64,000 bases of DNA from the NCBI RefSeq assembly GCF_963676685.1, contig NC_092346.1:45877289-45941288 (forward strand). The letters are read 5' to 3'. A program made the position numbers and the translations under genes. The notes below the pieces were generated by a model. The model had not been told where the DNA came from. It made no database searches and worked only from the letters and a program-made list of their open reading frames with translations. Positions 46,280 to 58,244 of the stretch are shown here, piece after piece (positions within the stretch are counted from its first letter, which is position 1; every line of letters starts with the position of its first letter). The stretch comes from Mytilus edulis (Eukaryota; Mollusca; Bivalvia; Mytilida; Mytilidae).

Positions 46280-47700
46280 AGTTGTTGTTTGTGTTTAACT
46301 CATTGTTGAATGTTGACAATTGTGTCATTAACTATCATTACTAACAAAGCAAGATATATTCATAATAATGAGTTGTGGAAAATTGCCGAAGCGACTAGTT
46401 TCCATTAGGACGATAATAACAATAAAAAACAAAAAAAAAACCCAAAAAAACAACACGTTATAAATGTCTTGCTTCCGAAGCGTTTTTCTGTATTAAACTT
46501 CTCCAGGAACGATCAAAGCCGAATATTTATAACCGTTGATGATCTATTTGACTAAAAAGGACCTAAATAAAGACAAATCAATTTAAAGTCAGCCCGAGAT
46601 ATATCGATCTCTTGGTCACCTGCGTCTGAGGGAATTAAAACCTAATTATTTTTCTCTATTTTCAAAAGTTATTAACGACAAGTCACCATACGATCCTCTA
46701 TCATTAGAAAGGTCTAGTGATGACAGTTTATTGACAAAGAAATACGCATTTCAAACTTTATATCAAAATACCATTTTAATTAAGTTGATTCCATAAAAGA
46801 AAGAATAAAGTCTGTCGAGATATATGCAATGGACTTACAGTTGTATCCTTCTATCATCGCTTTTATGGGATAGGTCAGATAGGGGAAATTTCAGTTAAGA
46901 AGACTACCACTAGTTCAAAGTAGCAAAGATAGATCAAGCCCAGATATAACTTCAAGTGCTCGATATGAAAACCATTAACAACATCAAAATCATATTGAGA
47001 AAAAGATTTGACGTGGCTCTCTGGATGCATCAAATGGTAATGTGTTGATTGCTGATAATCGTTGAAGTAAAGTAATAATGGAGTTTAGTGAAACGGCAAA
47101 CATATATGTGACATACAATGCTCAAACAGACCATTTGATGTAATAGCCATAGACACTGACCGTATTGCTATAACATATGGAAATTGTCAGTACATAGAGA
47201 TTTTAAACATGAAAAACAATAACGTCGAGAAAAAAAAATTGATACAGTTTGCAATGGAATATCATACCAGGAGAGTAAACTATTTATCATTTCAGGGGGC
47301 ATTGTTATAACAGATATAACAGGAAAACTATTACACATTAAGAGTTGACTTCGGATTATACTTAGAAACAACTATTGATATAATTTATTATACCGTAGAA
47401 AATGATCAAACCGTACATTGTATCTCCATGACAGGTGAAGAAATATGGGTATATAAGGTGGAATCGTTTTTCGAACCGTGGGGTATCACTGTGGATGATC
47501 ATCAAAATATTTTTGTTGTCGATCGAAGTTCCTATTTGCTAACGCTTATACATCATGACGGGAGGGCAAGTAAAACACTACTAACCAAATTGGACAATAT
47601 GTACTCACCAACTGCGCTACACTACAACAAAGACAAAAATATATTGATTTTGTTTAACAGGTATAAAGTTGCAGCTTTATACAATCTTCAATAGTTCATA
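46280..47700 (+). repeat. Segmental duplication unit U2 (internally deleted)
   Basis: 46320-46560 (AATGAGTTGTGG, TCCGAAGCGTTTTTCTGT, CAGGAACGATCAAAG, GTTGATGATCTATTTGAC) aligns with 37230-37420 in U1 and 51070-51280 in U3. It then passes within about 230 bp into the gene body, so the 2-3 kb that separates these blocks in U1 and U3 is missing. Confidence 0.7.
46790..47697 (+). pseudogene. TRIM-like propeller pseudogene (copy D), 5' half lost
   Basis: Homology begins near the end of the coiled coil (AAAGAAAGAATAAAGTCTG) and runs to the natural end of the gene; both B-boxes are absent. The first half has several frame breaks and stops, for example TAG right after ATGGGA near 46870 and a short deletion near 47015. 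The last 88 codons (47428-47694) are open and match the end of copy C: TGEEIWVYKVES, WGITVDDHQNIFVVDRSS, and a C-terminal AALYNLQ. It is most likely a dead copy. Confidence 0.85.
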
Positions 47701-47893
47701 AACATTAGTTCATATCCTTTCTTGCTGATAGAGATTTATTTCCCAGAGGGAATCACCAATCAAGTAGTCAGCACTTCTGTATTGACATGAGTTATCATTG
47801 ATGTGTTCACAATCATAAATTAACTTTTAAACTTTGAAATACTAAGGCTTTTCTATCTCAGGAATAGATTACCTGTGTTTGGTCATCAGTGCA

Positions 47894-48241
47894 CTTTTGC
47901 GCCTGTCCCAAGTCAGGAGCCTCTGGCCTTTGTTAGTCTTGTATTATTTTTAATTTTATTTTTTTGTGTACAATTTGGAATTTAGTATGGCGTTCATTAT
48001 CACTGAACTAGTATATATATATTTGTTTAGGGGCCATCTGAAGGACGCCTCCGGTTGCGTGAATTTCTCGCTGCATTGACCTATTGTAGACCTTTTGCTG
48101 TTGTCTGTTGAATGGTCGGGTTGTTGTCTCTTTGATACATTCCTCATTTCCATTCTAAATGTAATCTTCAACTTCGTACTTTATTAGGCCTTTGAAACAT
48201 TTTTGGATTCGAACGTCACTGATGTCTGGTTACAAAATTTA
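47894..48241 (+). repeat. 348-bp block, near-identical to 42922-43269 (right copy)
   Basis: It has the same start (TTTTGCGCCTGTCCCAAGTC) and end (GATGTCTGGTTACAAAATTT) as the left copy. The flanks on both sides are unrelated, so this is either a young element or a recent local copy. Confidence 0.85.
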
Positions 48242-49109
48242 ATCCTGGTATCTATGATTAGTTCAATTCTTAACATATAGGAATTTATATTTGTAAAATT
48301 TCTGTTTTTCATACCCCTTTACCCTAAGTATTGTTAACTTTTTCATCGTCTTGAATACTATAGTCCTAGTAAAGAAAAAAAAAAACCAACGAAAAAAGTA
48401 AAAAAATCTTTATTTGAATACTGGAACCAGGGATCAAACTCGTTACATTTTGCGTGTAGGGTACGAATTCGAACAGGCAACCTTCAACAGTATATTGGAA
48501 TGCACCAAAACATATTTTTTACCTGAAATTGCTGAGCGATATAATTGAAATCCGACTTTTAAAGTGTTGTCCTGAATATTTGTAAAGCTTAAGTTAGTTT
48601 GCTGTGTGTTTAATCAGAGTTAAATGTGTCATCAGTGGGGAAAACAACAAATTTTAAGATATGATTATTTAATCAGTGTCCTTGTTAAAAACGAACTACT
48701 AGTAGTAATCTAAATCAAACCAAGAAGACTGCTTCACGTCTATTTCACACGCCGGTTTGTATAACATTGAAGATAATCTCTCCAACGGATAGAATATTTG
48801 TTATAGTACTTCGATACTACTGTATAAAGTAGTTGTTTTCTAAATTGAATTTCTAGTGTCGTCTTTAAAGAGAAAGTCTTCATTGTAATCAACAGCTGGA
48901 GCAAAAACTATCACAATACAACATACGTTTTCTTTCCTAAATGCTTGGGAAAATATTCCAGATAGACTATTAAAAGAAAACCAAGCGATACCTATAAGGA
49001 CATCCATTCAAACTCATAAGTCGAAAATTAGTTAAAAGAAAAAAAAAGAAGACCAACAGACAAATAAGAGTATCCAAAATGCATAAAAACTAAAGACTGA
49101 GCTACACAA

Positions 49110-49265
49110 ACCCCAACAAAATCGGGGAAAGTGGGAGGACAACTCTTCACAAGAGATCAAATGACACATAATTTAACAGCTATAGGCCACTGCATGTCCT
49201 TCAATCGTGAGCCCAGCTCATTATGAATAGTCAGCTATAAAAGGCCCCGAAATGTGTGATATAGT
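49110..49265 (+). repeat. GATTGCCAATGAGACAA repeat family copy
   Basis: GGACAACTCTTCACAAGAG, TCAAATGACACATAATTTAA, AGCTATAGGCCACTG and ATAGTCAGCTATAAAAGGCC occur in family order. Confidence 0.8.
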
Positions 49266-50504
49266 TTTTGAAACGGATATTCCATAACGGTCATCCAACT
49301 CGTGGTGGCGTCCATCAACCGACGATTTCAACTGCATATCACTTGGACCTCTTTGTTTAATAATTGCAACAACAGACTATCAAGGAAATTATGACAGAAA
49401 ATACAAGCCCTCGAGGTATATTGGTTAATGCTAATTAAGTCACCCTCTTTAAATAAAGCCATTACTTACTTACTTAATATTGTATCAACTGAGAGATATA
49501 TACTCCGTATGCAGTCACTGCTGGAATGTTGCGACATAGAATAGAAAGTTAACAATTCGGAAGTCGAAATCAGCTGTTTTGTTGTAAGGTTTCGGTTTCA
49601 ACCGATACTTAGTGTCAACTGATAGGTGTTAGTCAAGATGTGAGGTTCACTCAACTGTATCTGTTAACCTTTATCTCATACTTTTATGATATATTTTTTA
49701 TAACAGTTCAGTTGATAATAAACATCTGTTATAATTTTCACGTTGATATGACCACTGACTACCTTAAACCAAAACATGTAATCTAAAAACGGAACGGCGA
49801 GACGGACATAAAAAAAAGCATAAAACCAAGTTAAGTTTTTGTAACAGTTAGCACTCTATGGAAAACAAAATCGACCTTACACCGCCTATAAAATTTATAA
49901 CCTAACAAAATCAATGATCAGATTTCAATATAATTGGACTGAGAAGAAATGCAACATAAATATGCAAAGTTTATATTGATCGCCTTTGATGAAAAATCAG
50001 AATTCGGGAAAATGAAAACTGTGAAAGAGGTTAAACTAAATAGTGTCATTTTTATCTTCGAACAAACCTCTATTGACTCTTCGAAGGTTTGTTAACATGC
50101 AGAGTTATCATACTCTTCCAAATATGACTGCTGTTTATACATTACGAGCTAGCAGTTTAATGGCCTTCTTAGATATTTTTGTTTCCTTCGAAAAGCACAC
50201 TTTATAATTTGTCAACCACGAAGAGCATTTTTTTAATTTACATTAAAAAAACTCCTAAAAAACAACCAACTGAAACAAAGCTTTCCTTGTGGTTTACATT
50301 TTATATGGCTCTATACTTATAAATCCCTTCATTGTGTTATTGTTCTATGATATTTTGTTGTATTCTTGTCTTTCATTTTTGCTGATATGCTTTGTCTATA
50401 TGCCTTTTTGTGTTCCTTTGTTACAATTGACGTTGCTCTGTACTTAGATATCCCGTCACTGTTATTGTTTTATCCGACTGTCATACAAGTGAGAGGTTTA
50501 TTTA

Positions 50505-50640
50505 GCTTTACAAAAACAGGTTAAATCTACCATTTTCTACACAAGAAAAGGCCTGTACCAAGTCAGGAATATGACAGTTGTTGTCCTTTCGTTTGATGTG
50601 TTTGAAATTTTCATTTTGCCAATGATTATGGACTTCCCGT
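50505..50640 (-). repeat. Interspersed repeat (AAATTCAAAACG / CTGTCATATTC family), minus orientation
   Basis: ACCATTTTCTACACAAGAAA, CCTGTACCAAGTCAGGAATA and TGACAGTTGTTGTCC are the reverse complement of the copy at 53865-53990. Confidence 0.75.
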
Positions 50641-50715
50641 TTCAGTTCAGTTTTGTGATTTAACTTTCCCTAGAATAATAGTAATATATAATAAAAAATC
50701 ACAAATCACCATTTT

Positions 50716-50755
50716 CGGTGGGAGTTGGGGTTGGGGTTGGGGGGGGGGGGGGGCT
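50716..50755 (+). repeat. G-rich tract with a 15-G run
   Basis: CGGTGGGAGTTGGGGTTGGG leads into an uninterrupted run of 15 G ending at 50753. The G-run spacing fits a G-quadruplex. It may also be a place where read length errors occur. Confidence 0.8.
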
Positions 50756-51309
50756 GGAGTTCCAAATGAATTATGAATTTCAAATGGTATATTTTAAAAT
50801 TTTGACATAGCAATACTTTATCAGACGCAAATGTTGAAAGCCAACAGTATCAACACACTTATGGAATCTAGCATATCCTTTTATCTTCAATTGATTTTGG
50901 GTTTTAAAGTGTTAAATATAGACAGGGAAGCGTGACCGTGAAATTTTAGTTTTGGAAACATCATATTCTATTATTTTTTGCAATTGGCTTTGAACTAGCG
51001 TTTAGCAACTGCAAGTTTCTTAGAAATGGAAAATCATTACAAATAGTCTAATACACTAATATGTTTACATGATAATGAGTTGTGGGAAGATTGCCAAATA
51101 GACCATCTCTATAAAGACGATGATAACAATTACAACAAAAAAAGCAACATGTTATAAATTAATTGTGTCAGAAACGTTTTCTGTGTTAACCTTTATCAGG
51201 TAAGAAAGTCTAACTGATTATTCAAATAGCACGTCAAATGCTCAAAGCTGAATATTTGAAACAGTTGATGATCTATTTGACCAAAAGTTACCCATAGGAA
51301 TCCGTTTAA

Positions 51310-52565
51310 AGCGAAGTGTACGTAATTAAACTACACCATGGATTTTTTTTAAATTTCACATACGAATTCTGCTTGTAAAATTACACCAGAATATGAAACA
51401 AAAAAAGGGGGTAACCGTTTTCGTTTTTGAGATACGAGCCGTTGAAATTAACTACATGATACACCAAAATTGCAAAGGATATATAGAGAAAATCATAAAA
51501 ATTGGAAAGATATTTTAACATTATCAAGATTTTCTATTTTGTTGGACAATGGATTTTTTTCTAAAATTGATATACGATTTAAAAATGAAAGACGAATCCA
51601 TCGGTGCAAAGAAAGTCCTTAGCAACCGTATTAGTTTTTACGCTACTCTCTGTTGAAGTTTAGTTTTTTGGCCGGAACATTAAAATTATCTGGCGACGTC
51701 ATTGTCTGCAGTAACGTCGCCACAACTTCTACGTCGAAACTCTATTATACCGTACAATGTCGTAGCAATGGCGTGCGTGTGTATTACCCATCTTCCTATG
51801 TATCACAAACGATCTAAGGCTATAAATTGATAAGGAAATAAACGATGTGAATTTAAGCATAGATGCAATTTGGGTACTCCTCGTTACAGAATCATGGATA
51901 GTTTGGAGGTTGATTCAAACCCATTTTTGTATGACTCAATATGGATTAAAAATCAAATTGGTGTACCTATACAATAAAGAAGGATATGGCTACAAAATAA
52001 ACACAGTATGAACATTTTTTTCGTGATCATAAAAAAAACGAAGGTGGAAAAACTGTCAAAATAGGTGCAATTTGGGTACCGTCACGTTAAGTTGAGTACT
52101 GTGTGTTTTCGTTCAAAACTACGGCCTTTAAAACGATATTGTTGGGTCAATTCAAGTTTCATTTTAATTAATTTGATATCAACAGAAGTAGAATCGTCAC
52201 ATGTTTATTTATTTATAATTCTGTTGTGAGGCGTTTTTATCTGTTGATATCATAAGTTTTACACGCAATGCCTTTCATGTCCCATGCGTCTTAATCTAAA
52301 ACAAAAAAAAATCAACTGGTATTAAAGTCAGGCTGCACGAAACAATAGAATGCTTTGATTTCTTACTGGAGTAATTCAGATAATTTCTCATGATTAGGTT
52401 TTTTAAGACAGCACGGGCGTGCTTGTTGGATTTATGATAGACCGCACGAAGTATTTTCTCTTTCGTGTGTCCTTTCTTGGAGTAAGGGAGATAACTTGCG
52501 TAACTAACGTCGAACGTTATTAATCCCGTATTCCGCTAGGGGCGTGCAATTACGTACACTTCGCC
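51310..52565. mobile_element. 1.26-kb TTAA-flanked element with GCGAAGTGTACGTAATT inverted ends
   Basis: Left GCGAAGTGTACGTAATT (from 51311) pairs with its complement ending near 52564. TTAA lies directly outside both ends (51306-51309, 52566-52569). No transposase frame is seen. About 95 bp from the left end is GAATATGAAACAAAAAAAGG then GGGTAACCGTTTTCG. This parallels GAATATGTAATAAAAAATGG then GGGTCACCATTTTTG about 100 bp into the 4.2-kb element at 19443, so the two appear related. Confidence 0.8.
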
Positions 52566-53859
52566 TTAATGTCAATTTAGAGACAAAGCTCTGGGTCAAT
52601 TGTGCATGAGAGATTTGATAGTTTACTTTCTTATAATTCCAATAACACCATACGGCGCTCAATCATTGACTATACCCCGTGATGACAATAACGTGAAACA
52701 ATTAAAAAATATTATCGTCATGAATTCAAATACAAGGTATATCGAAAAAAACAAACATAACACACACCAATCAACTACAACCCATTGAGCATGTTGAGCA
52801 CAAGATCCTTTAAGAATGTGTCCGGTTGATGATGTAAGTGAGTGTATAACTCCCCTACCTTTTTTTACGTTTTTTTAAAATCCACGTACTCATTTAACAT
52901 TTCAAACATAATATCAGTATCCTTTTTTAAAACTTTTCAAACACCAAGGTTGCATTTTTGTTATATCACTTGACTTACACACCCTGGTTACAATGAAGTA
53001 AAGGAGCTGTCATTTATAGAAAACATCGAAGGTAGTTTAGTAAAAATAAACCTTGATTAACAAAGATAAAGCTTCTGGCATCTATCAAGTCATTTGAATC
53101 AAAAAAGCATATGGATTCCTTTTTATTGACATGTTTCAATTTCGAATTCCACAAAATATGAGACATTTCATTACTCAATTAACTTCCTTGTTCCCAATTC
53201 AAAATGATTTGTGATGAATGGCCAGCACCGAACGTCATTTGTCATCATATCAAAACCATAAAAAAATCTTTTCGTCCAATAGATCCTGCAATTGATGTCG
53301 TTCATATTATAGAAATATTTGATTTTATTTGCGAAGAAATGGCTTTCAGTACTGGCGATTCATTATATAAGTCAGGATTTTGGGTGATTGCCACGCTATT
53401 TGCATGTATAAAATCCAACTTCATTAAGGTTCTTCGGTGGCCAAAAAAAAAATCCTATTATGAAAAAAATCTACTTTTCCATTTCTTTTCAAGTGACAGG
53501 CTAACGGCTTTGTTCATCACCTCAATTAGTCTACGTCGCAGAACCTGCTTTCTCAATTTTGTTCATAAGTTCCAAGTATGTAAGCAAACAATAAAATTAA
53601 TCCAGATATGAATGGTTTAAACATTTTTCAAATTGTTATTGTCCTAAATTGCTTGAGAGGTGGTTTCAGAAGAAAAAAATATAGTTTATTTCACGAAACG
53701 TATTTTTATAATGAAGGATTCCCTGCAGGCATATGTTATAATTGATTTTTTTTCTCTAAGCCAATTACACAATCATTTTTATCATACATTCTGTTTATAA
53801 CTAATTGACTGAAAAACAATATATCTTGATAAATACGAACTAAAAATAGTACCATGTTC

Positions 53860-54000
53860 CCTTTTCAAGTCCATAATCAAATGACAAAATCAATTGACAA
53901 AGCACATCAAAGGAATGAACAACAACTGTCAAGTTTCTGACTTGGTACAGGCATTTTCAAGTGTAGAAAATGGTGGATTAAACCTGGTTTTATAGCGCTA
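53860..54000 (+). repeat. Interspersed repeat (CTGTCATATTC family)
   Basis: CAAATGACAAAATCAATTGA, AACAACAACTGTCAAGTTTC and GACTTGGTACAGGCATTTTC follow the same order as at 34650-34770. Confidence 0.75.
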
Positions 54001-54334
54001 AACCTCTTACTTGTATGATAGTCGCATCAAATTCCGTTATATTTACAACAACGCGTAAACAAAACAGGCATAATAAATAAAATTGTTAAAATATGGACTC
54101 AGCAGTCATCACTTTGTTAGTATCTAAAAAAAAAACACAATTATTTACAAAAACAAACAACACTCAAAAGCATTTTAAATTAAAAAAAAACCACATTCAT
54201 TGTATCTTTTTCTATTCAAAAGCCTCTGTTTATTTTTGTATAAGATATTCGAAGCTAATTATACAAAAATCAGAAAGTGATATAATAATAAATGTTTCCT
54301 GTACTAATAAAACACTGTGTCCACTAGTCTGTAT

Positions 54335-54590
54335 AGATATAAGAAGATGTGGTATGATTGCCAATGAGACAAACATCCATCCCAATTCACAATTTGTAAA
54401 AATTAAACATTATAGGTTTAAGTACGGTCTTCAACACAGAGCCATTGGCAAACACCGAACAGCAAGTTATAAAGGGCCTAAAAAATTACTAGTATTAAAC
54501 AATTCAAACAGGAAATCAACGGTCTTCTAATCTCAAAAAAAGAGAAACGAGAAATACTTATGAACCACAACATAGATAGGCACACTATGA
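54335..54590 (+). repeat. GATTGCCAATGAGACAA repeat family copy
   Basis: AAGAAGATGTGGTATGATTG, CCAATGAGACAAACATCC, CATTATAGGTTTAAGTACGG, CGAACAGCAAGTTATAAAGG and CAACGGTCTTCTAATC. The 145-codon open frame here is largely repeat. Confidence 0.8.
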
Positions 54591-54649
54591 AATATCCATG
54601 GAAAAAGCTTTACTCAATCAAAAAGGCATACTAACAAAAACAAGTAATA

Positions 54650-54745
54650 AAATTGAGAATGGAAATGGGGAATGTATCTAAGAGACAACAACCTGACCAT
54701 AGAACAAAACAACAGCAGAAGGTCACCAACAGGCTTTCAAAGTAA
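54650..54745 (-). repeat. GAATGGAAATGGGGAATG family copy
   Basis: GAATGGAAATGGGGAATGTA, AAGAGACAACAACCTGACCA and CAGCAGAAGGTCACCAACAG. It is in the same orientation as the 21410 copy. Confidence 0.8.
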
Positions 54746-55004
54746 CAAGAACAATGCAAAATTTTGAAAATGACCCTGTAAGTGAAAACAATGTTATTGA
54801 AAATTTGCCCTATCTCTTTTGCTCTCTATACCAAGACAACTTTCTTTCTGATAGATGAATTTGAATAATTTAAACAGAAGCAAACATTCATCGTGATCTA
54901 ACAATACTTGGACAAATTCTTGATTTTATACCAACCAATTTTAGTTGGCCGTAATAATTCATTAATATTCATAATAACAAATATGACTTTACAGGTACAC
55001 CATT

Positions 55005-56668
55005 ATGTCGGATGATTTTATTCGTTGTGGTCCATGTGGTTATTCGGATAATAATAGAAACGCAGAGAAGTGGTGTACGGATTGTGAGGAGGGGTTATGT
55101 ACAGATTGTGAACAGGTTCATAAATCTATCAAAACAACAAGAAATCACAGGCTCATATCAACCGATGACTTCGAACAAATAAAAAATATTTCCATCAGCC
55201 TAACCTGTAACGACCATGACAAGCGACTTGAACTGTATTGTAAAACACATGATGTTGCTGTTTGTTTAGGTTGCGTTCCATCTCATCATAGGGTATGCTC
55301 TGAGATACTTTAGATAAAGCTGCTGAAAATGCAAAACATTCAACTGCACTGGCTGATTAAGAGGAGACTTTAACAATAGCATCACAAAATCTCGAACAAA
55401 TCCTTAACGATCGTTCTGCAGCTTTTGAGAATTTAGATGGTCAGAAGCAAACCATTAAAGATACAATCAATGATACACGCGCAAAAATAATGCAAAAGTT
55501 AGACGACTTAGAACAAAAACTTCTTTTTGAGTTAGACTCACAACATGGTAAATATAAATCCGAACTTAGCAAACTTTTAAACGGTTTGAAAAATTCGGAA
55601 CGAGATTTGAAATGTCTGAAAGAGAAAACATCGCAGTTGAAATCATTTGCATCCGAGATTCAGCTTTTCCTGGGGACGCGCCAGATCAACGAAACAGTCT
55701 ATAAAGAAGTAGAATCAGTTAAAGAAAAAATCAAGTCGGTACAGAACTATGAAGTTTACTTACAGCTACACCCAGTTGTCATGGCTTTTATGAATGAAGT
55801 TCATCAGCTCGGAAAATTATCTATTAAGAAGACTGCAACCAGTTAATCATTTAAAGAAGCAAAGATTGATCAAGCCCAGAAACAACGTTTAGTGCAAGAA
55901 ATGAGAACCATTAACAACATACAATTAAAGTTGAAAAAGAGATTTAAAGTGATTAAAAACGGTCAACACATTTGGTTGTCTGGATGCAACACGTCATCAA
56001 ATGGCAATGTGTTGATTGCTGATTACTGGGTGAGTAAAGTACTAATGGAGTATAGTGAAGACGGTGAACATATCCGTGACATACCTTGCTCTAACCCACC
56101 GTTTGATCTTACAATTATAGACACTGACCGTATTGCTGTTACATATGGAGATAGTCAGTGTATAGAGATTTTGAATATAAAGAACACTACTGTTGAGAAG
56201 AAAGTGAATTTTGAAAAAGACTGTTATGGAATATCATACCAGGACAATAAACTGTTTATCAGTTCAGGAGTCATTGTAATTACAGATATAACGGAAAAAG
56301 TACTAAAAACATTAAGAATTAACTGTGGATTATACTTAGAAACAACCGTTGATAGAATTTATTTCACCGACAACAGAGATCATACTGTACATTGTATCTT
56401 AATGACAGGTGAGGAAATATGGGTACATGATATGGAATCGTTAGTCGATCCGTGGGGCATCACTGTGGATGGTCATCAAAATGTATATGTTGCTGATCAA
56501 GATTCGAATTTGCTAACAGTAATACAGCATGACGGGAAGACAAGTGAAACACTACTAACCAAAACGAACGGTTTGGACAGACCATATGCTCTACACTACA
56601 ACAAAGACAAAAAAATGTTACTTCTGTGTAACTTGAATGGTAGTGCAGCATTATACAATCTTGAATAG
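55005..56668 (+). pseudogene. TRIM-like double B-box / coiled-coil / beta-propeller gene, near full length but broken (copy C)
   Basis: The architecture is two B-boxes without RING (Cys8, 11, 24, 27, 32, 35, His39, 48; then C-x2-H, LYCKTH, CLGC, HH), a coiled-coil stretch (55490-55843, Lys/Glu/Leu-rich) and a propeller of about 258 residues (55892-56668). The propeller has NHL-like strands: NGNVLIADY, DTDRIAVTYG, PWGITVDGHQNVYVADQD, LHYNKDKKMLLLCN. Such proteins act as ubiquitin ligases, RNA regulators or immune adaptors; this one's role is unknown. Three lesions: a 4-nt deletion near 55300 that puts TAG in frame, a TAA at 55358-55360, and a TAA near 55844. The frames on each side of the deletion are offset exactly as it predicts. 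Without them the product would be about 555 residues. Either a recent pseudogene or a locus with sequence errors. Confidence 0.85.
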
Positions 56669-56899
56669 TTTCATTAAACTTGTTTTATATTCTAAGTCAA
56701 ATTCATGAAAAGACTAATTTTTAGATGCAAAGAGATTGACTATTCTGTAAAAATGAAACGGACTGTAGTTTAGACAGATAATGTTTCCGATTCATTCAAA
56801 TGAGAATGTTATCGTTTTACCATTTATCTATTTTGTTTGGTGGACATGATTTTATAAAGATGATTAATGCAAATACATTGATCAATTTTTATTCGACTT

Positions 56900-57065
56900 C
56901 TAAAAGAGGGACGAAAGATACCAAAGAGACAGTCAAACTCATAAATAAAAAACAAACTGACAACGCCATGGCTAAAAATGAAAAAGACAAACAGAAAAAC
57001 AATAGTACACATGACAAAACATAGAATAAAGAACACGAACCCCACCAAAAACTAGGGGTGATCTA
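56900..57065 (+). repeat. Common bivalve repeat (GACAACGCCATGGC family)
   Basis: GGGACGAAAGATACCAAAGA, GACAACGCCATGGCTAAAAA, AATAGTACACATGACAAAAC and CCCCACCAAAAACTAGGGGT are the recurrent blocks. The minus-orientation relative is at 42185-42300. Confidence 0.85.
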
Positions 57066-58244
57066 AGTGTGTCACCTATTAATTCTAACAGGTCAATGGC
57101 GGCACAAACTTATTGTATAAAGATATCTATTGCAGAAGGTTGAATACCTAGATGCCATATATCTTGTATACATATGACATATGTTTCTGAAGTTTCAAGA
57201 CAATATTTTCGTTCTTTGAATAAGATTTAAAACAAAATTTCCGCGCAAGGGTATTGTGGTTTCAACCATATTGTTTCAATCGGTTTGTGTTATTCGTATT
57301 TAGTACGATCATGAAATTGGATCACATGTGAGAGCTGTAAACCATTCGTTTGAGCTTTTGATTTAGTTTTTTTCAATTAAGAATTGAATGCTTTTTTCGG
57401 TAAATTCATTGGGGTGTTATTTTAAAATTGTGCTAATGGGGTAACTATCTCTTCATTAAAAGTGAATTCGAACAAATATTCTGATATATGATTCAAATTA
57501 GAAATACTATATGGCGTTGGTAGAAGGCATGTTACCACGCAAAAATGAAAAGTTCAGAATAGAAAATCAAATTATTATAATAGTCATTGATAACTACTTT
57601 GAGTTAAAAAGAAACATCAAGTAAATGCAGATATTGTTGTCTTTCGGGACAAGTAAAATCACAAAAATACTGAACTCGGTACACAAAACGAAAAGTCCTT
57701 ATGAAAAGGATTGTTAAGAAACATTTCGAAAGCCAACCATAAAAGCAAAAATACAAAAAAACTTTTTCATTAGGACGTATTTCGTTAGTTCTTGAATTTC
57801 TTTATAAAGTATGAAAGCATATAATTTAGTTTTGCATTGTCTTGCCACTTATATTTATTAGTATTTTTACTACTATGTAAATAAGCCGTGGCTAAACTGA
57901 CAGATCAAGATTGGTTACATGTAATAAAAGGAAACTAGTATGGAAAACGATTGTCAATGAGACAACTATATTTTAGGAGTACTGGTCATTGACTTTCACA
58001 TTTACACGTCACCGTAAAAACTATGCAAGTTTGTTCGGTAAAGATAGCTATGGGAGGTCTCGGGATTATGAACAAAACATGATTAAATTAAGTTAACGAA
58101 AACCAACCCAAAACGGCGGGACTTTGACAACAACTTTATGAAATACAACTACAGCAGACAGCAAACAACGACGCTAATCAAATACCAGACTTCTGGCATC
58201 GTACAGGCGTATAAGATTTGATAATTCAACATTTTTGGGAAGAT

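Larger units (their letters stand above)
41640..46780. other. Non-coding stretch between TRIM-like copies
   Basis: I see no gene here. It holds a GTCGAGAC mini-repeat (42050-42125), a common repeat in minus orientation (42185-42300), the left copy of a 348-bp duplicated block (42922-43269), and a block near 43290-43450 related to 53490-53640 and 59940-60070. The rest is AT-rich unassigned sequence. Confidence 0.6.
47700..49880. other. Non-coding stretch between duplication units U2 and U3
   Basis: It holds the right copy of the 348-bp block and a GATTGCCAATGAGACAA-family copy; otherwise it is AT-rich sequence with no gene I can support. Confidence 0.6.
49880..56680 (+). repeat. Segmental duplication unit U3 (carries TRIM-like copy C)
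   Basis: Colinear with U1 (34900-41640). U3 additionally carries a 1.26-kb TTAA-bounded insertion at 51310-52565, exactly between blocks that are close together in U1. Confidence 0.8.

Noticed and set aside
53204-53611. 135-codon frame on the plus strand
   Set aside because: It lies across duplicated flanking sequence, with no matching frame preserved in U1 (38240 onward) or near 43300, and no recognisable protein.
54093-54530. 145-codon frame on the plus strand
   Set aside because: Most of it is the GATTGCCAATGAGACAA interspersed repeat; composition is Lys/Asn-rich, as expected of AT-rich non-coding DNA.
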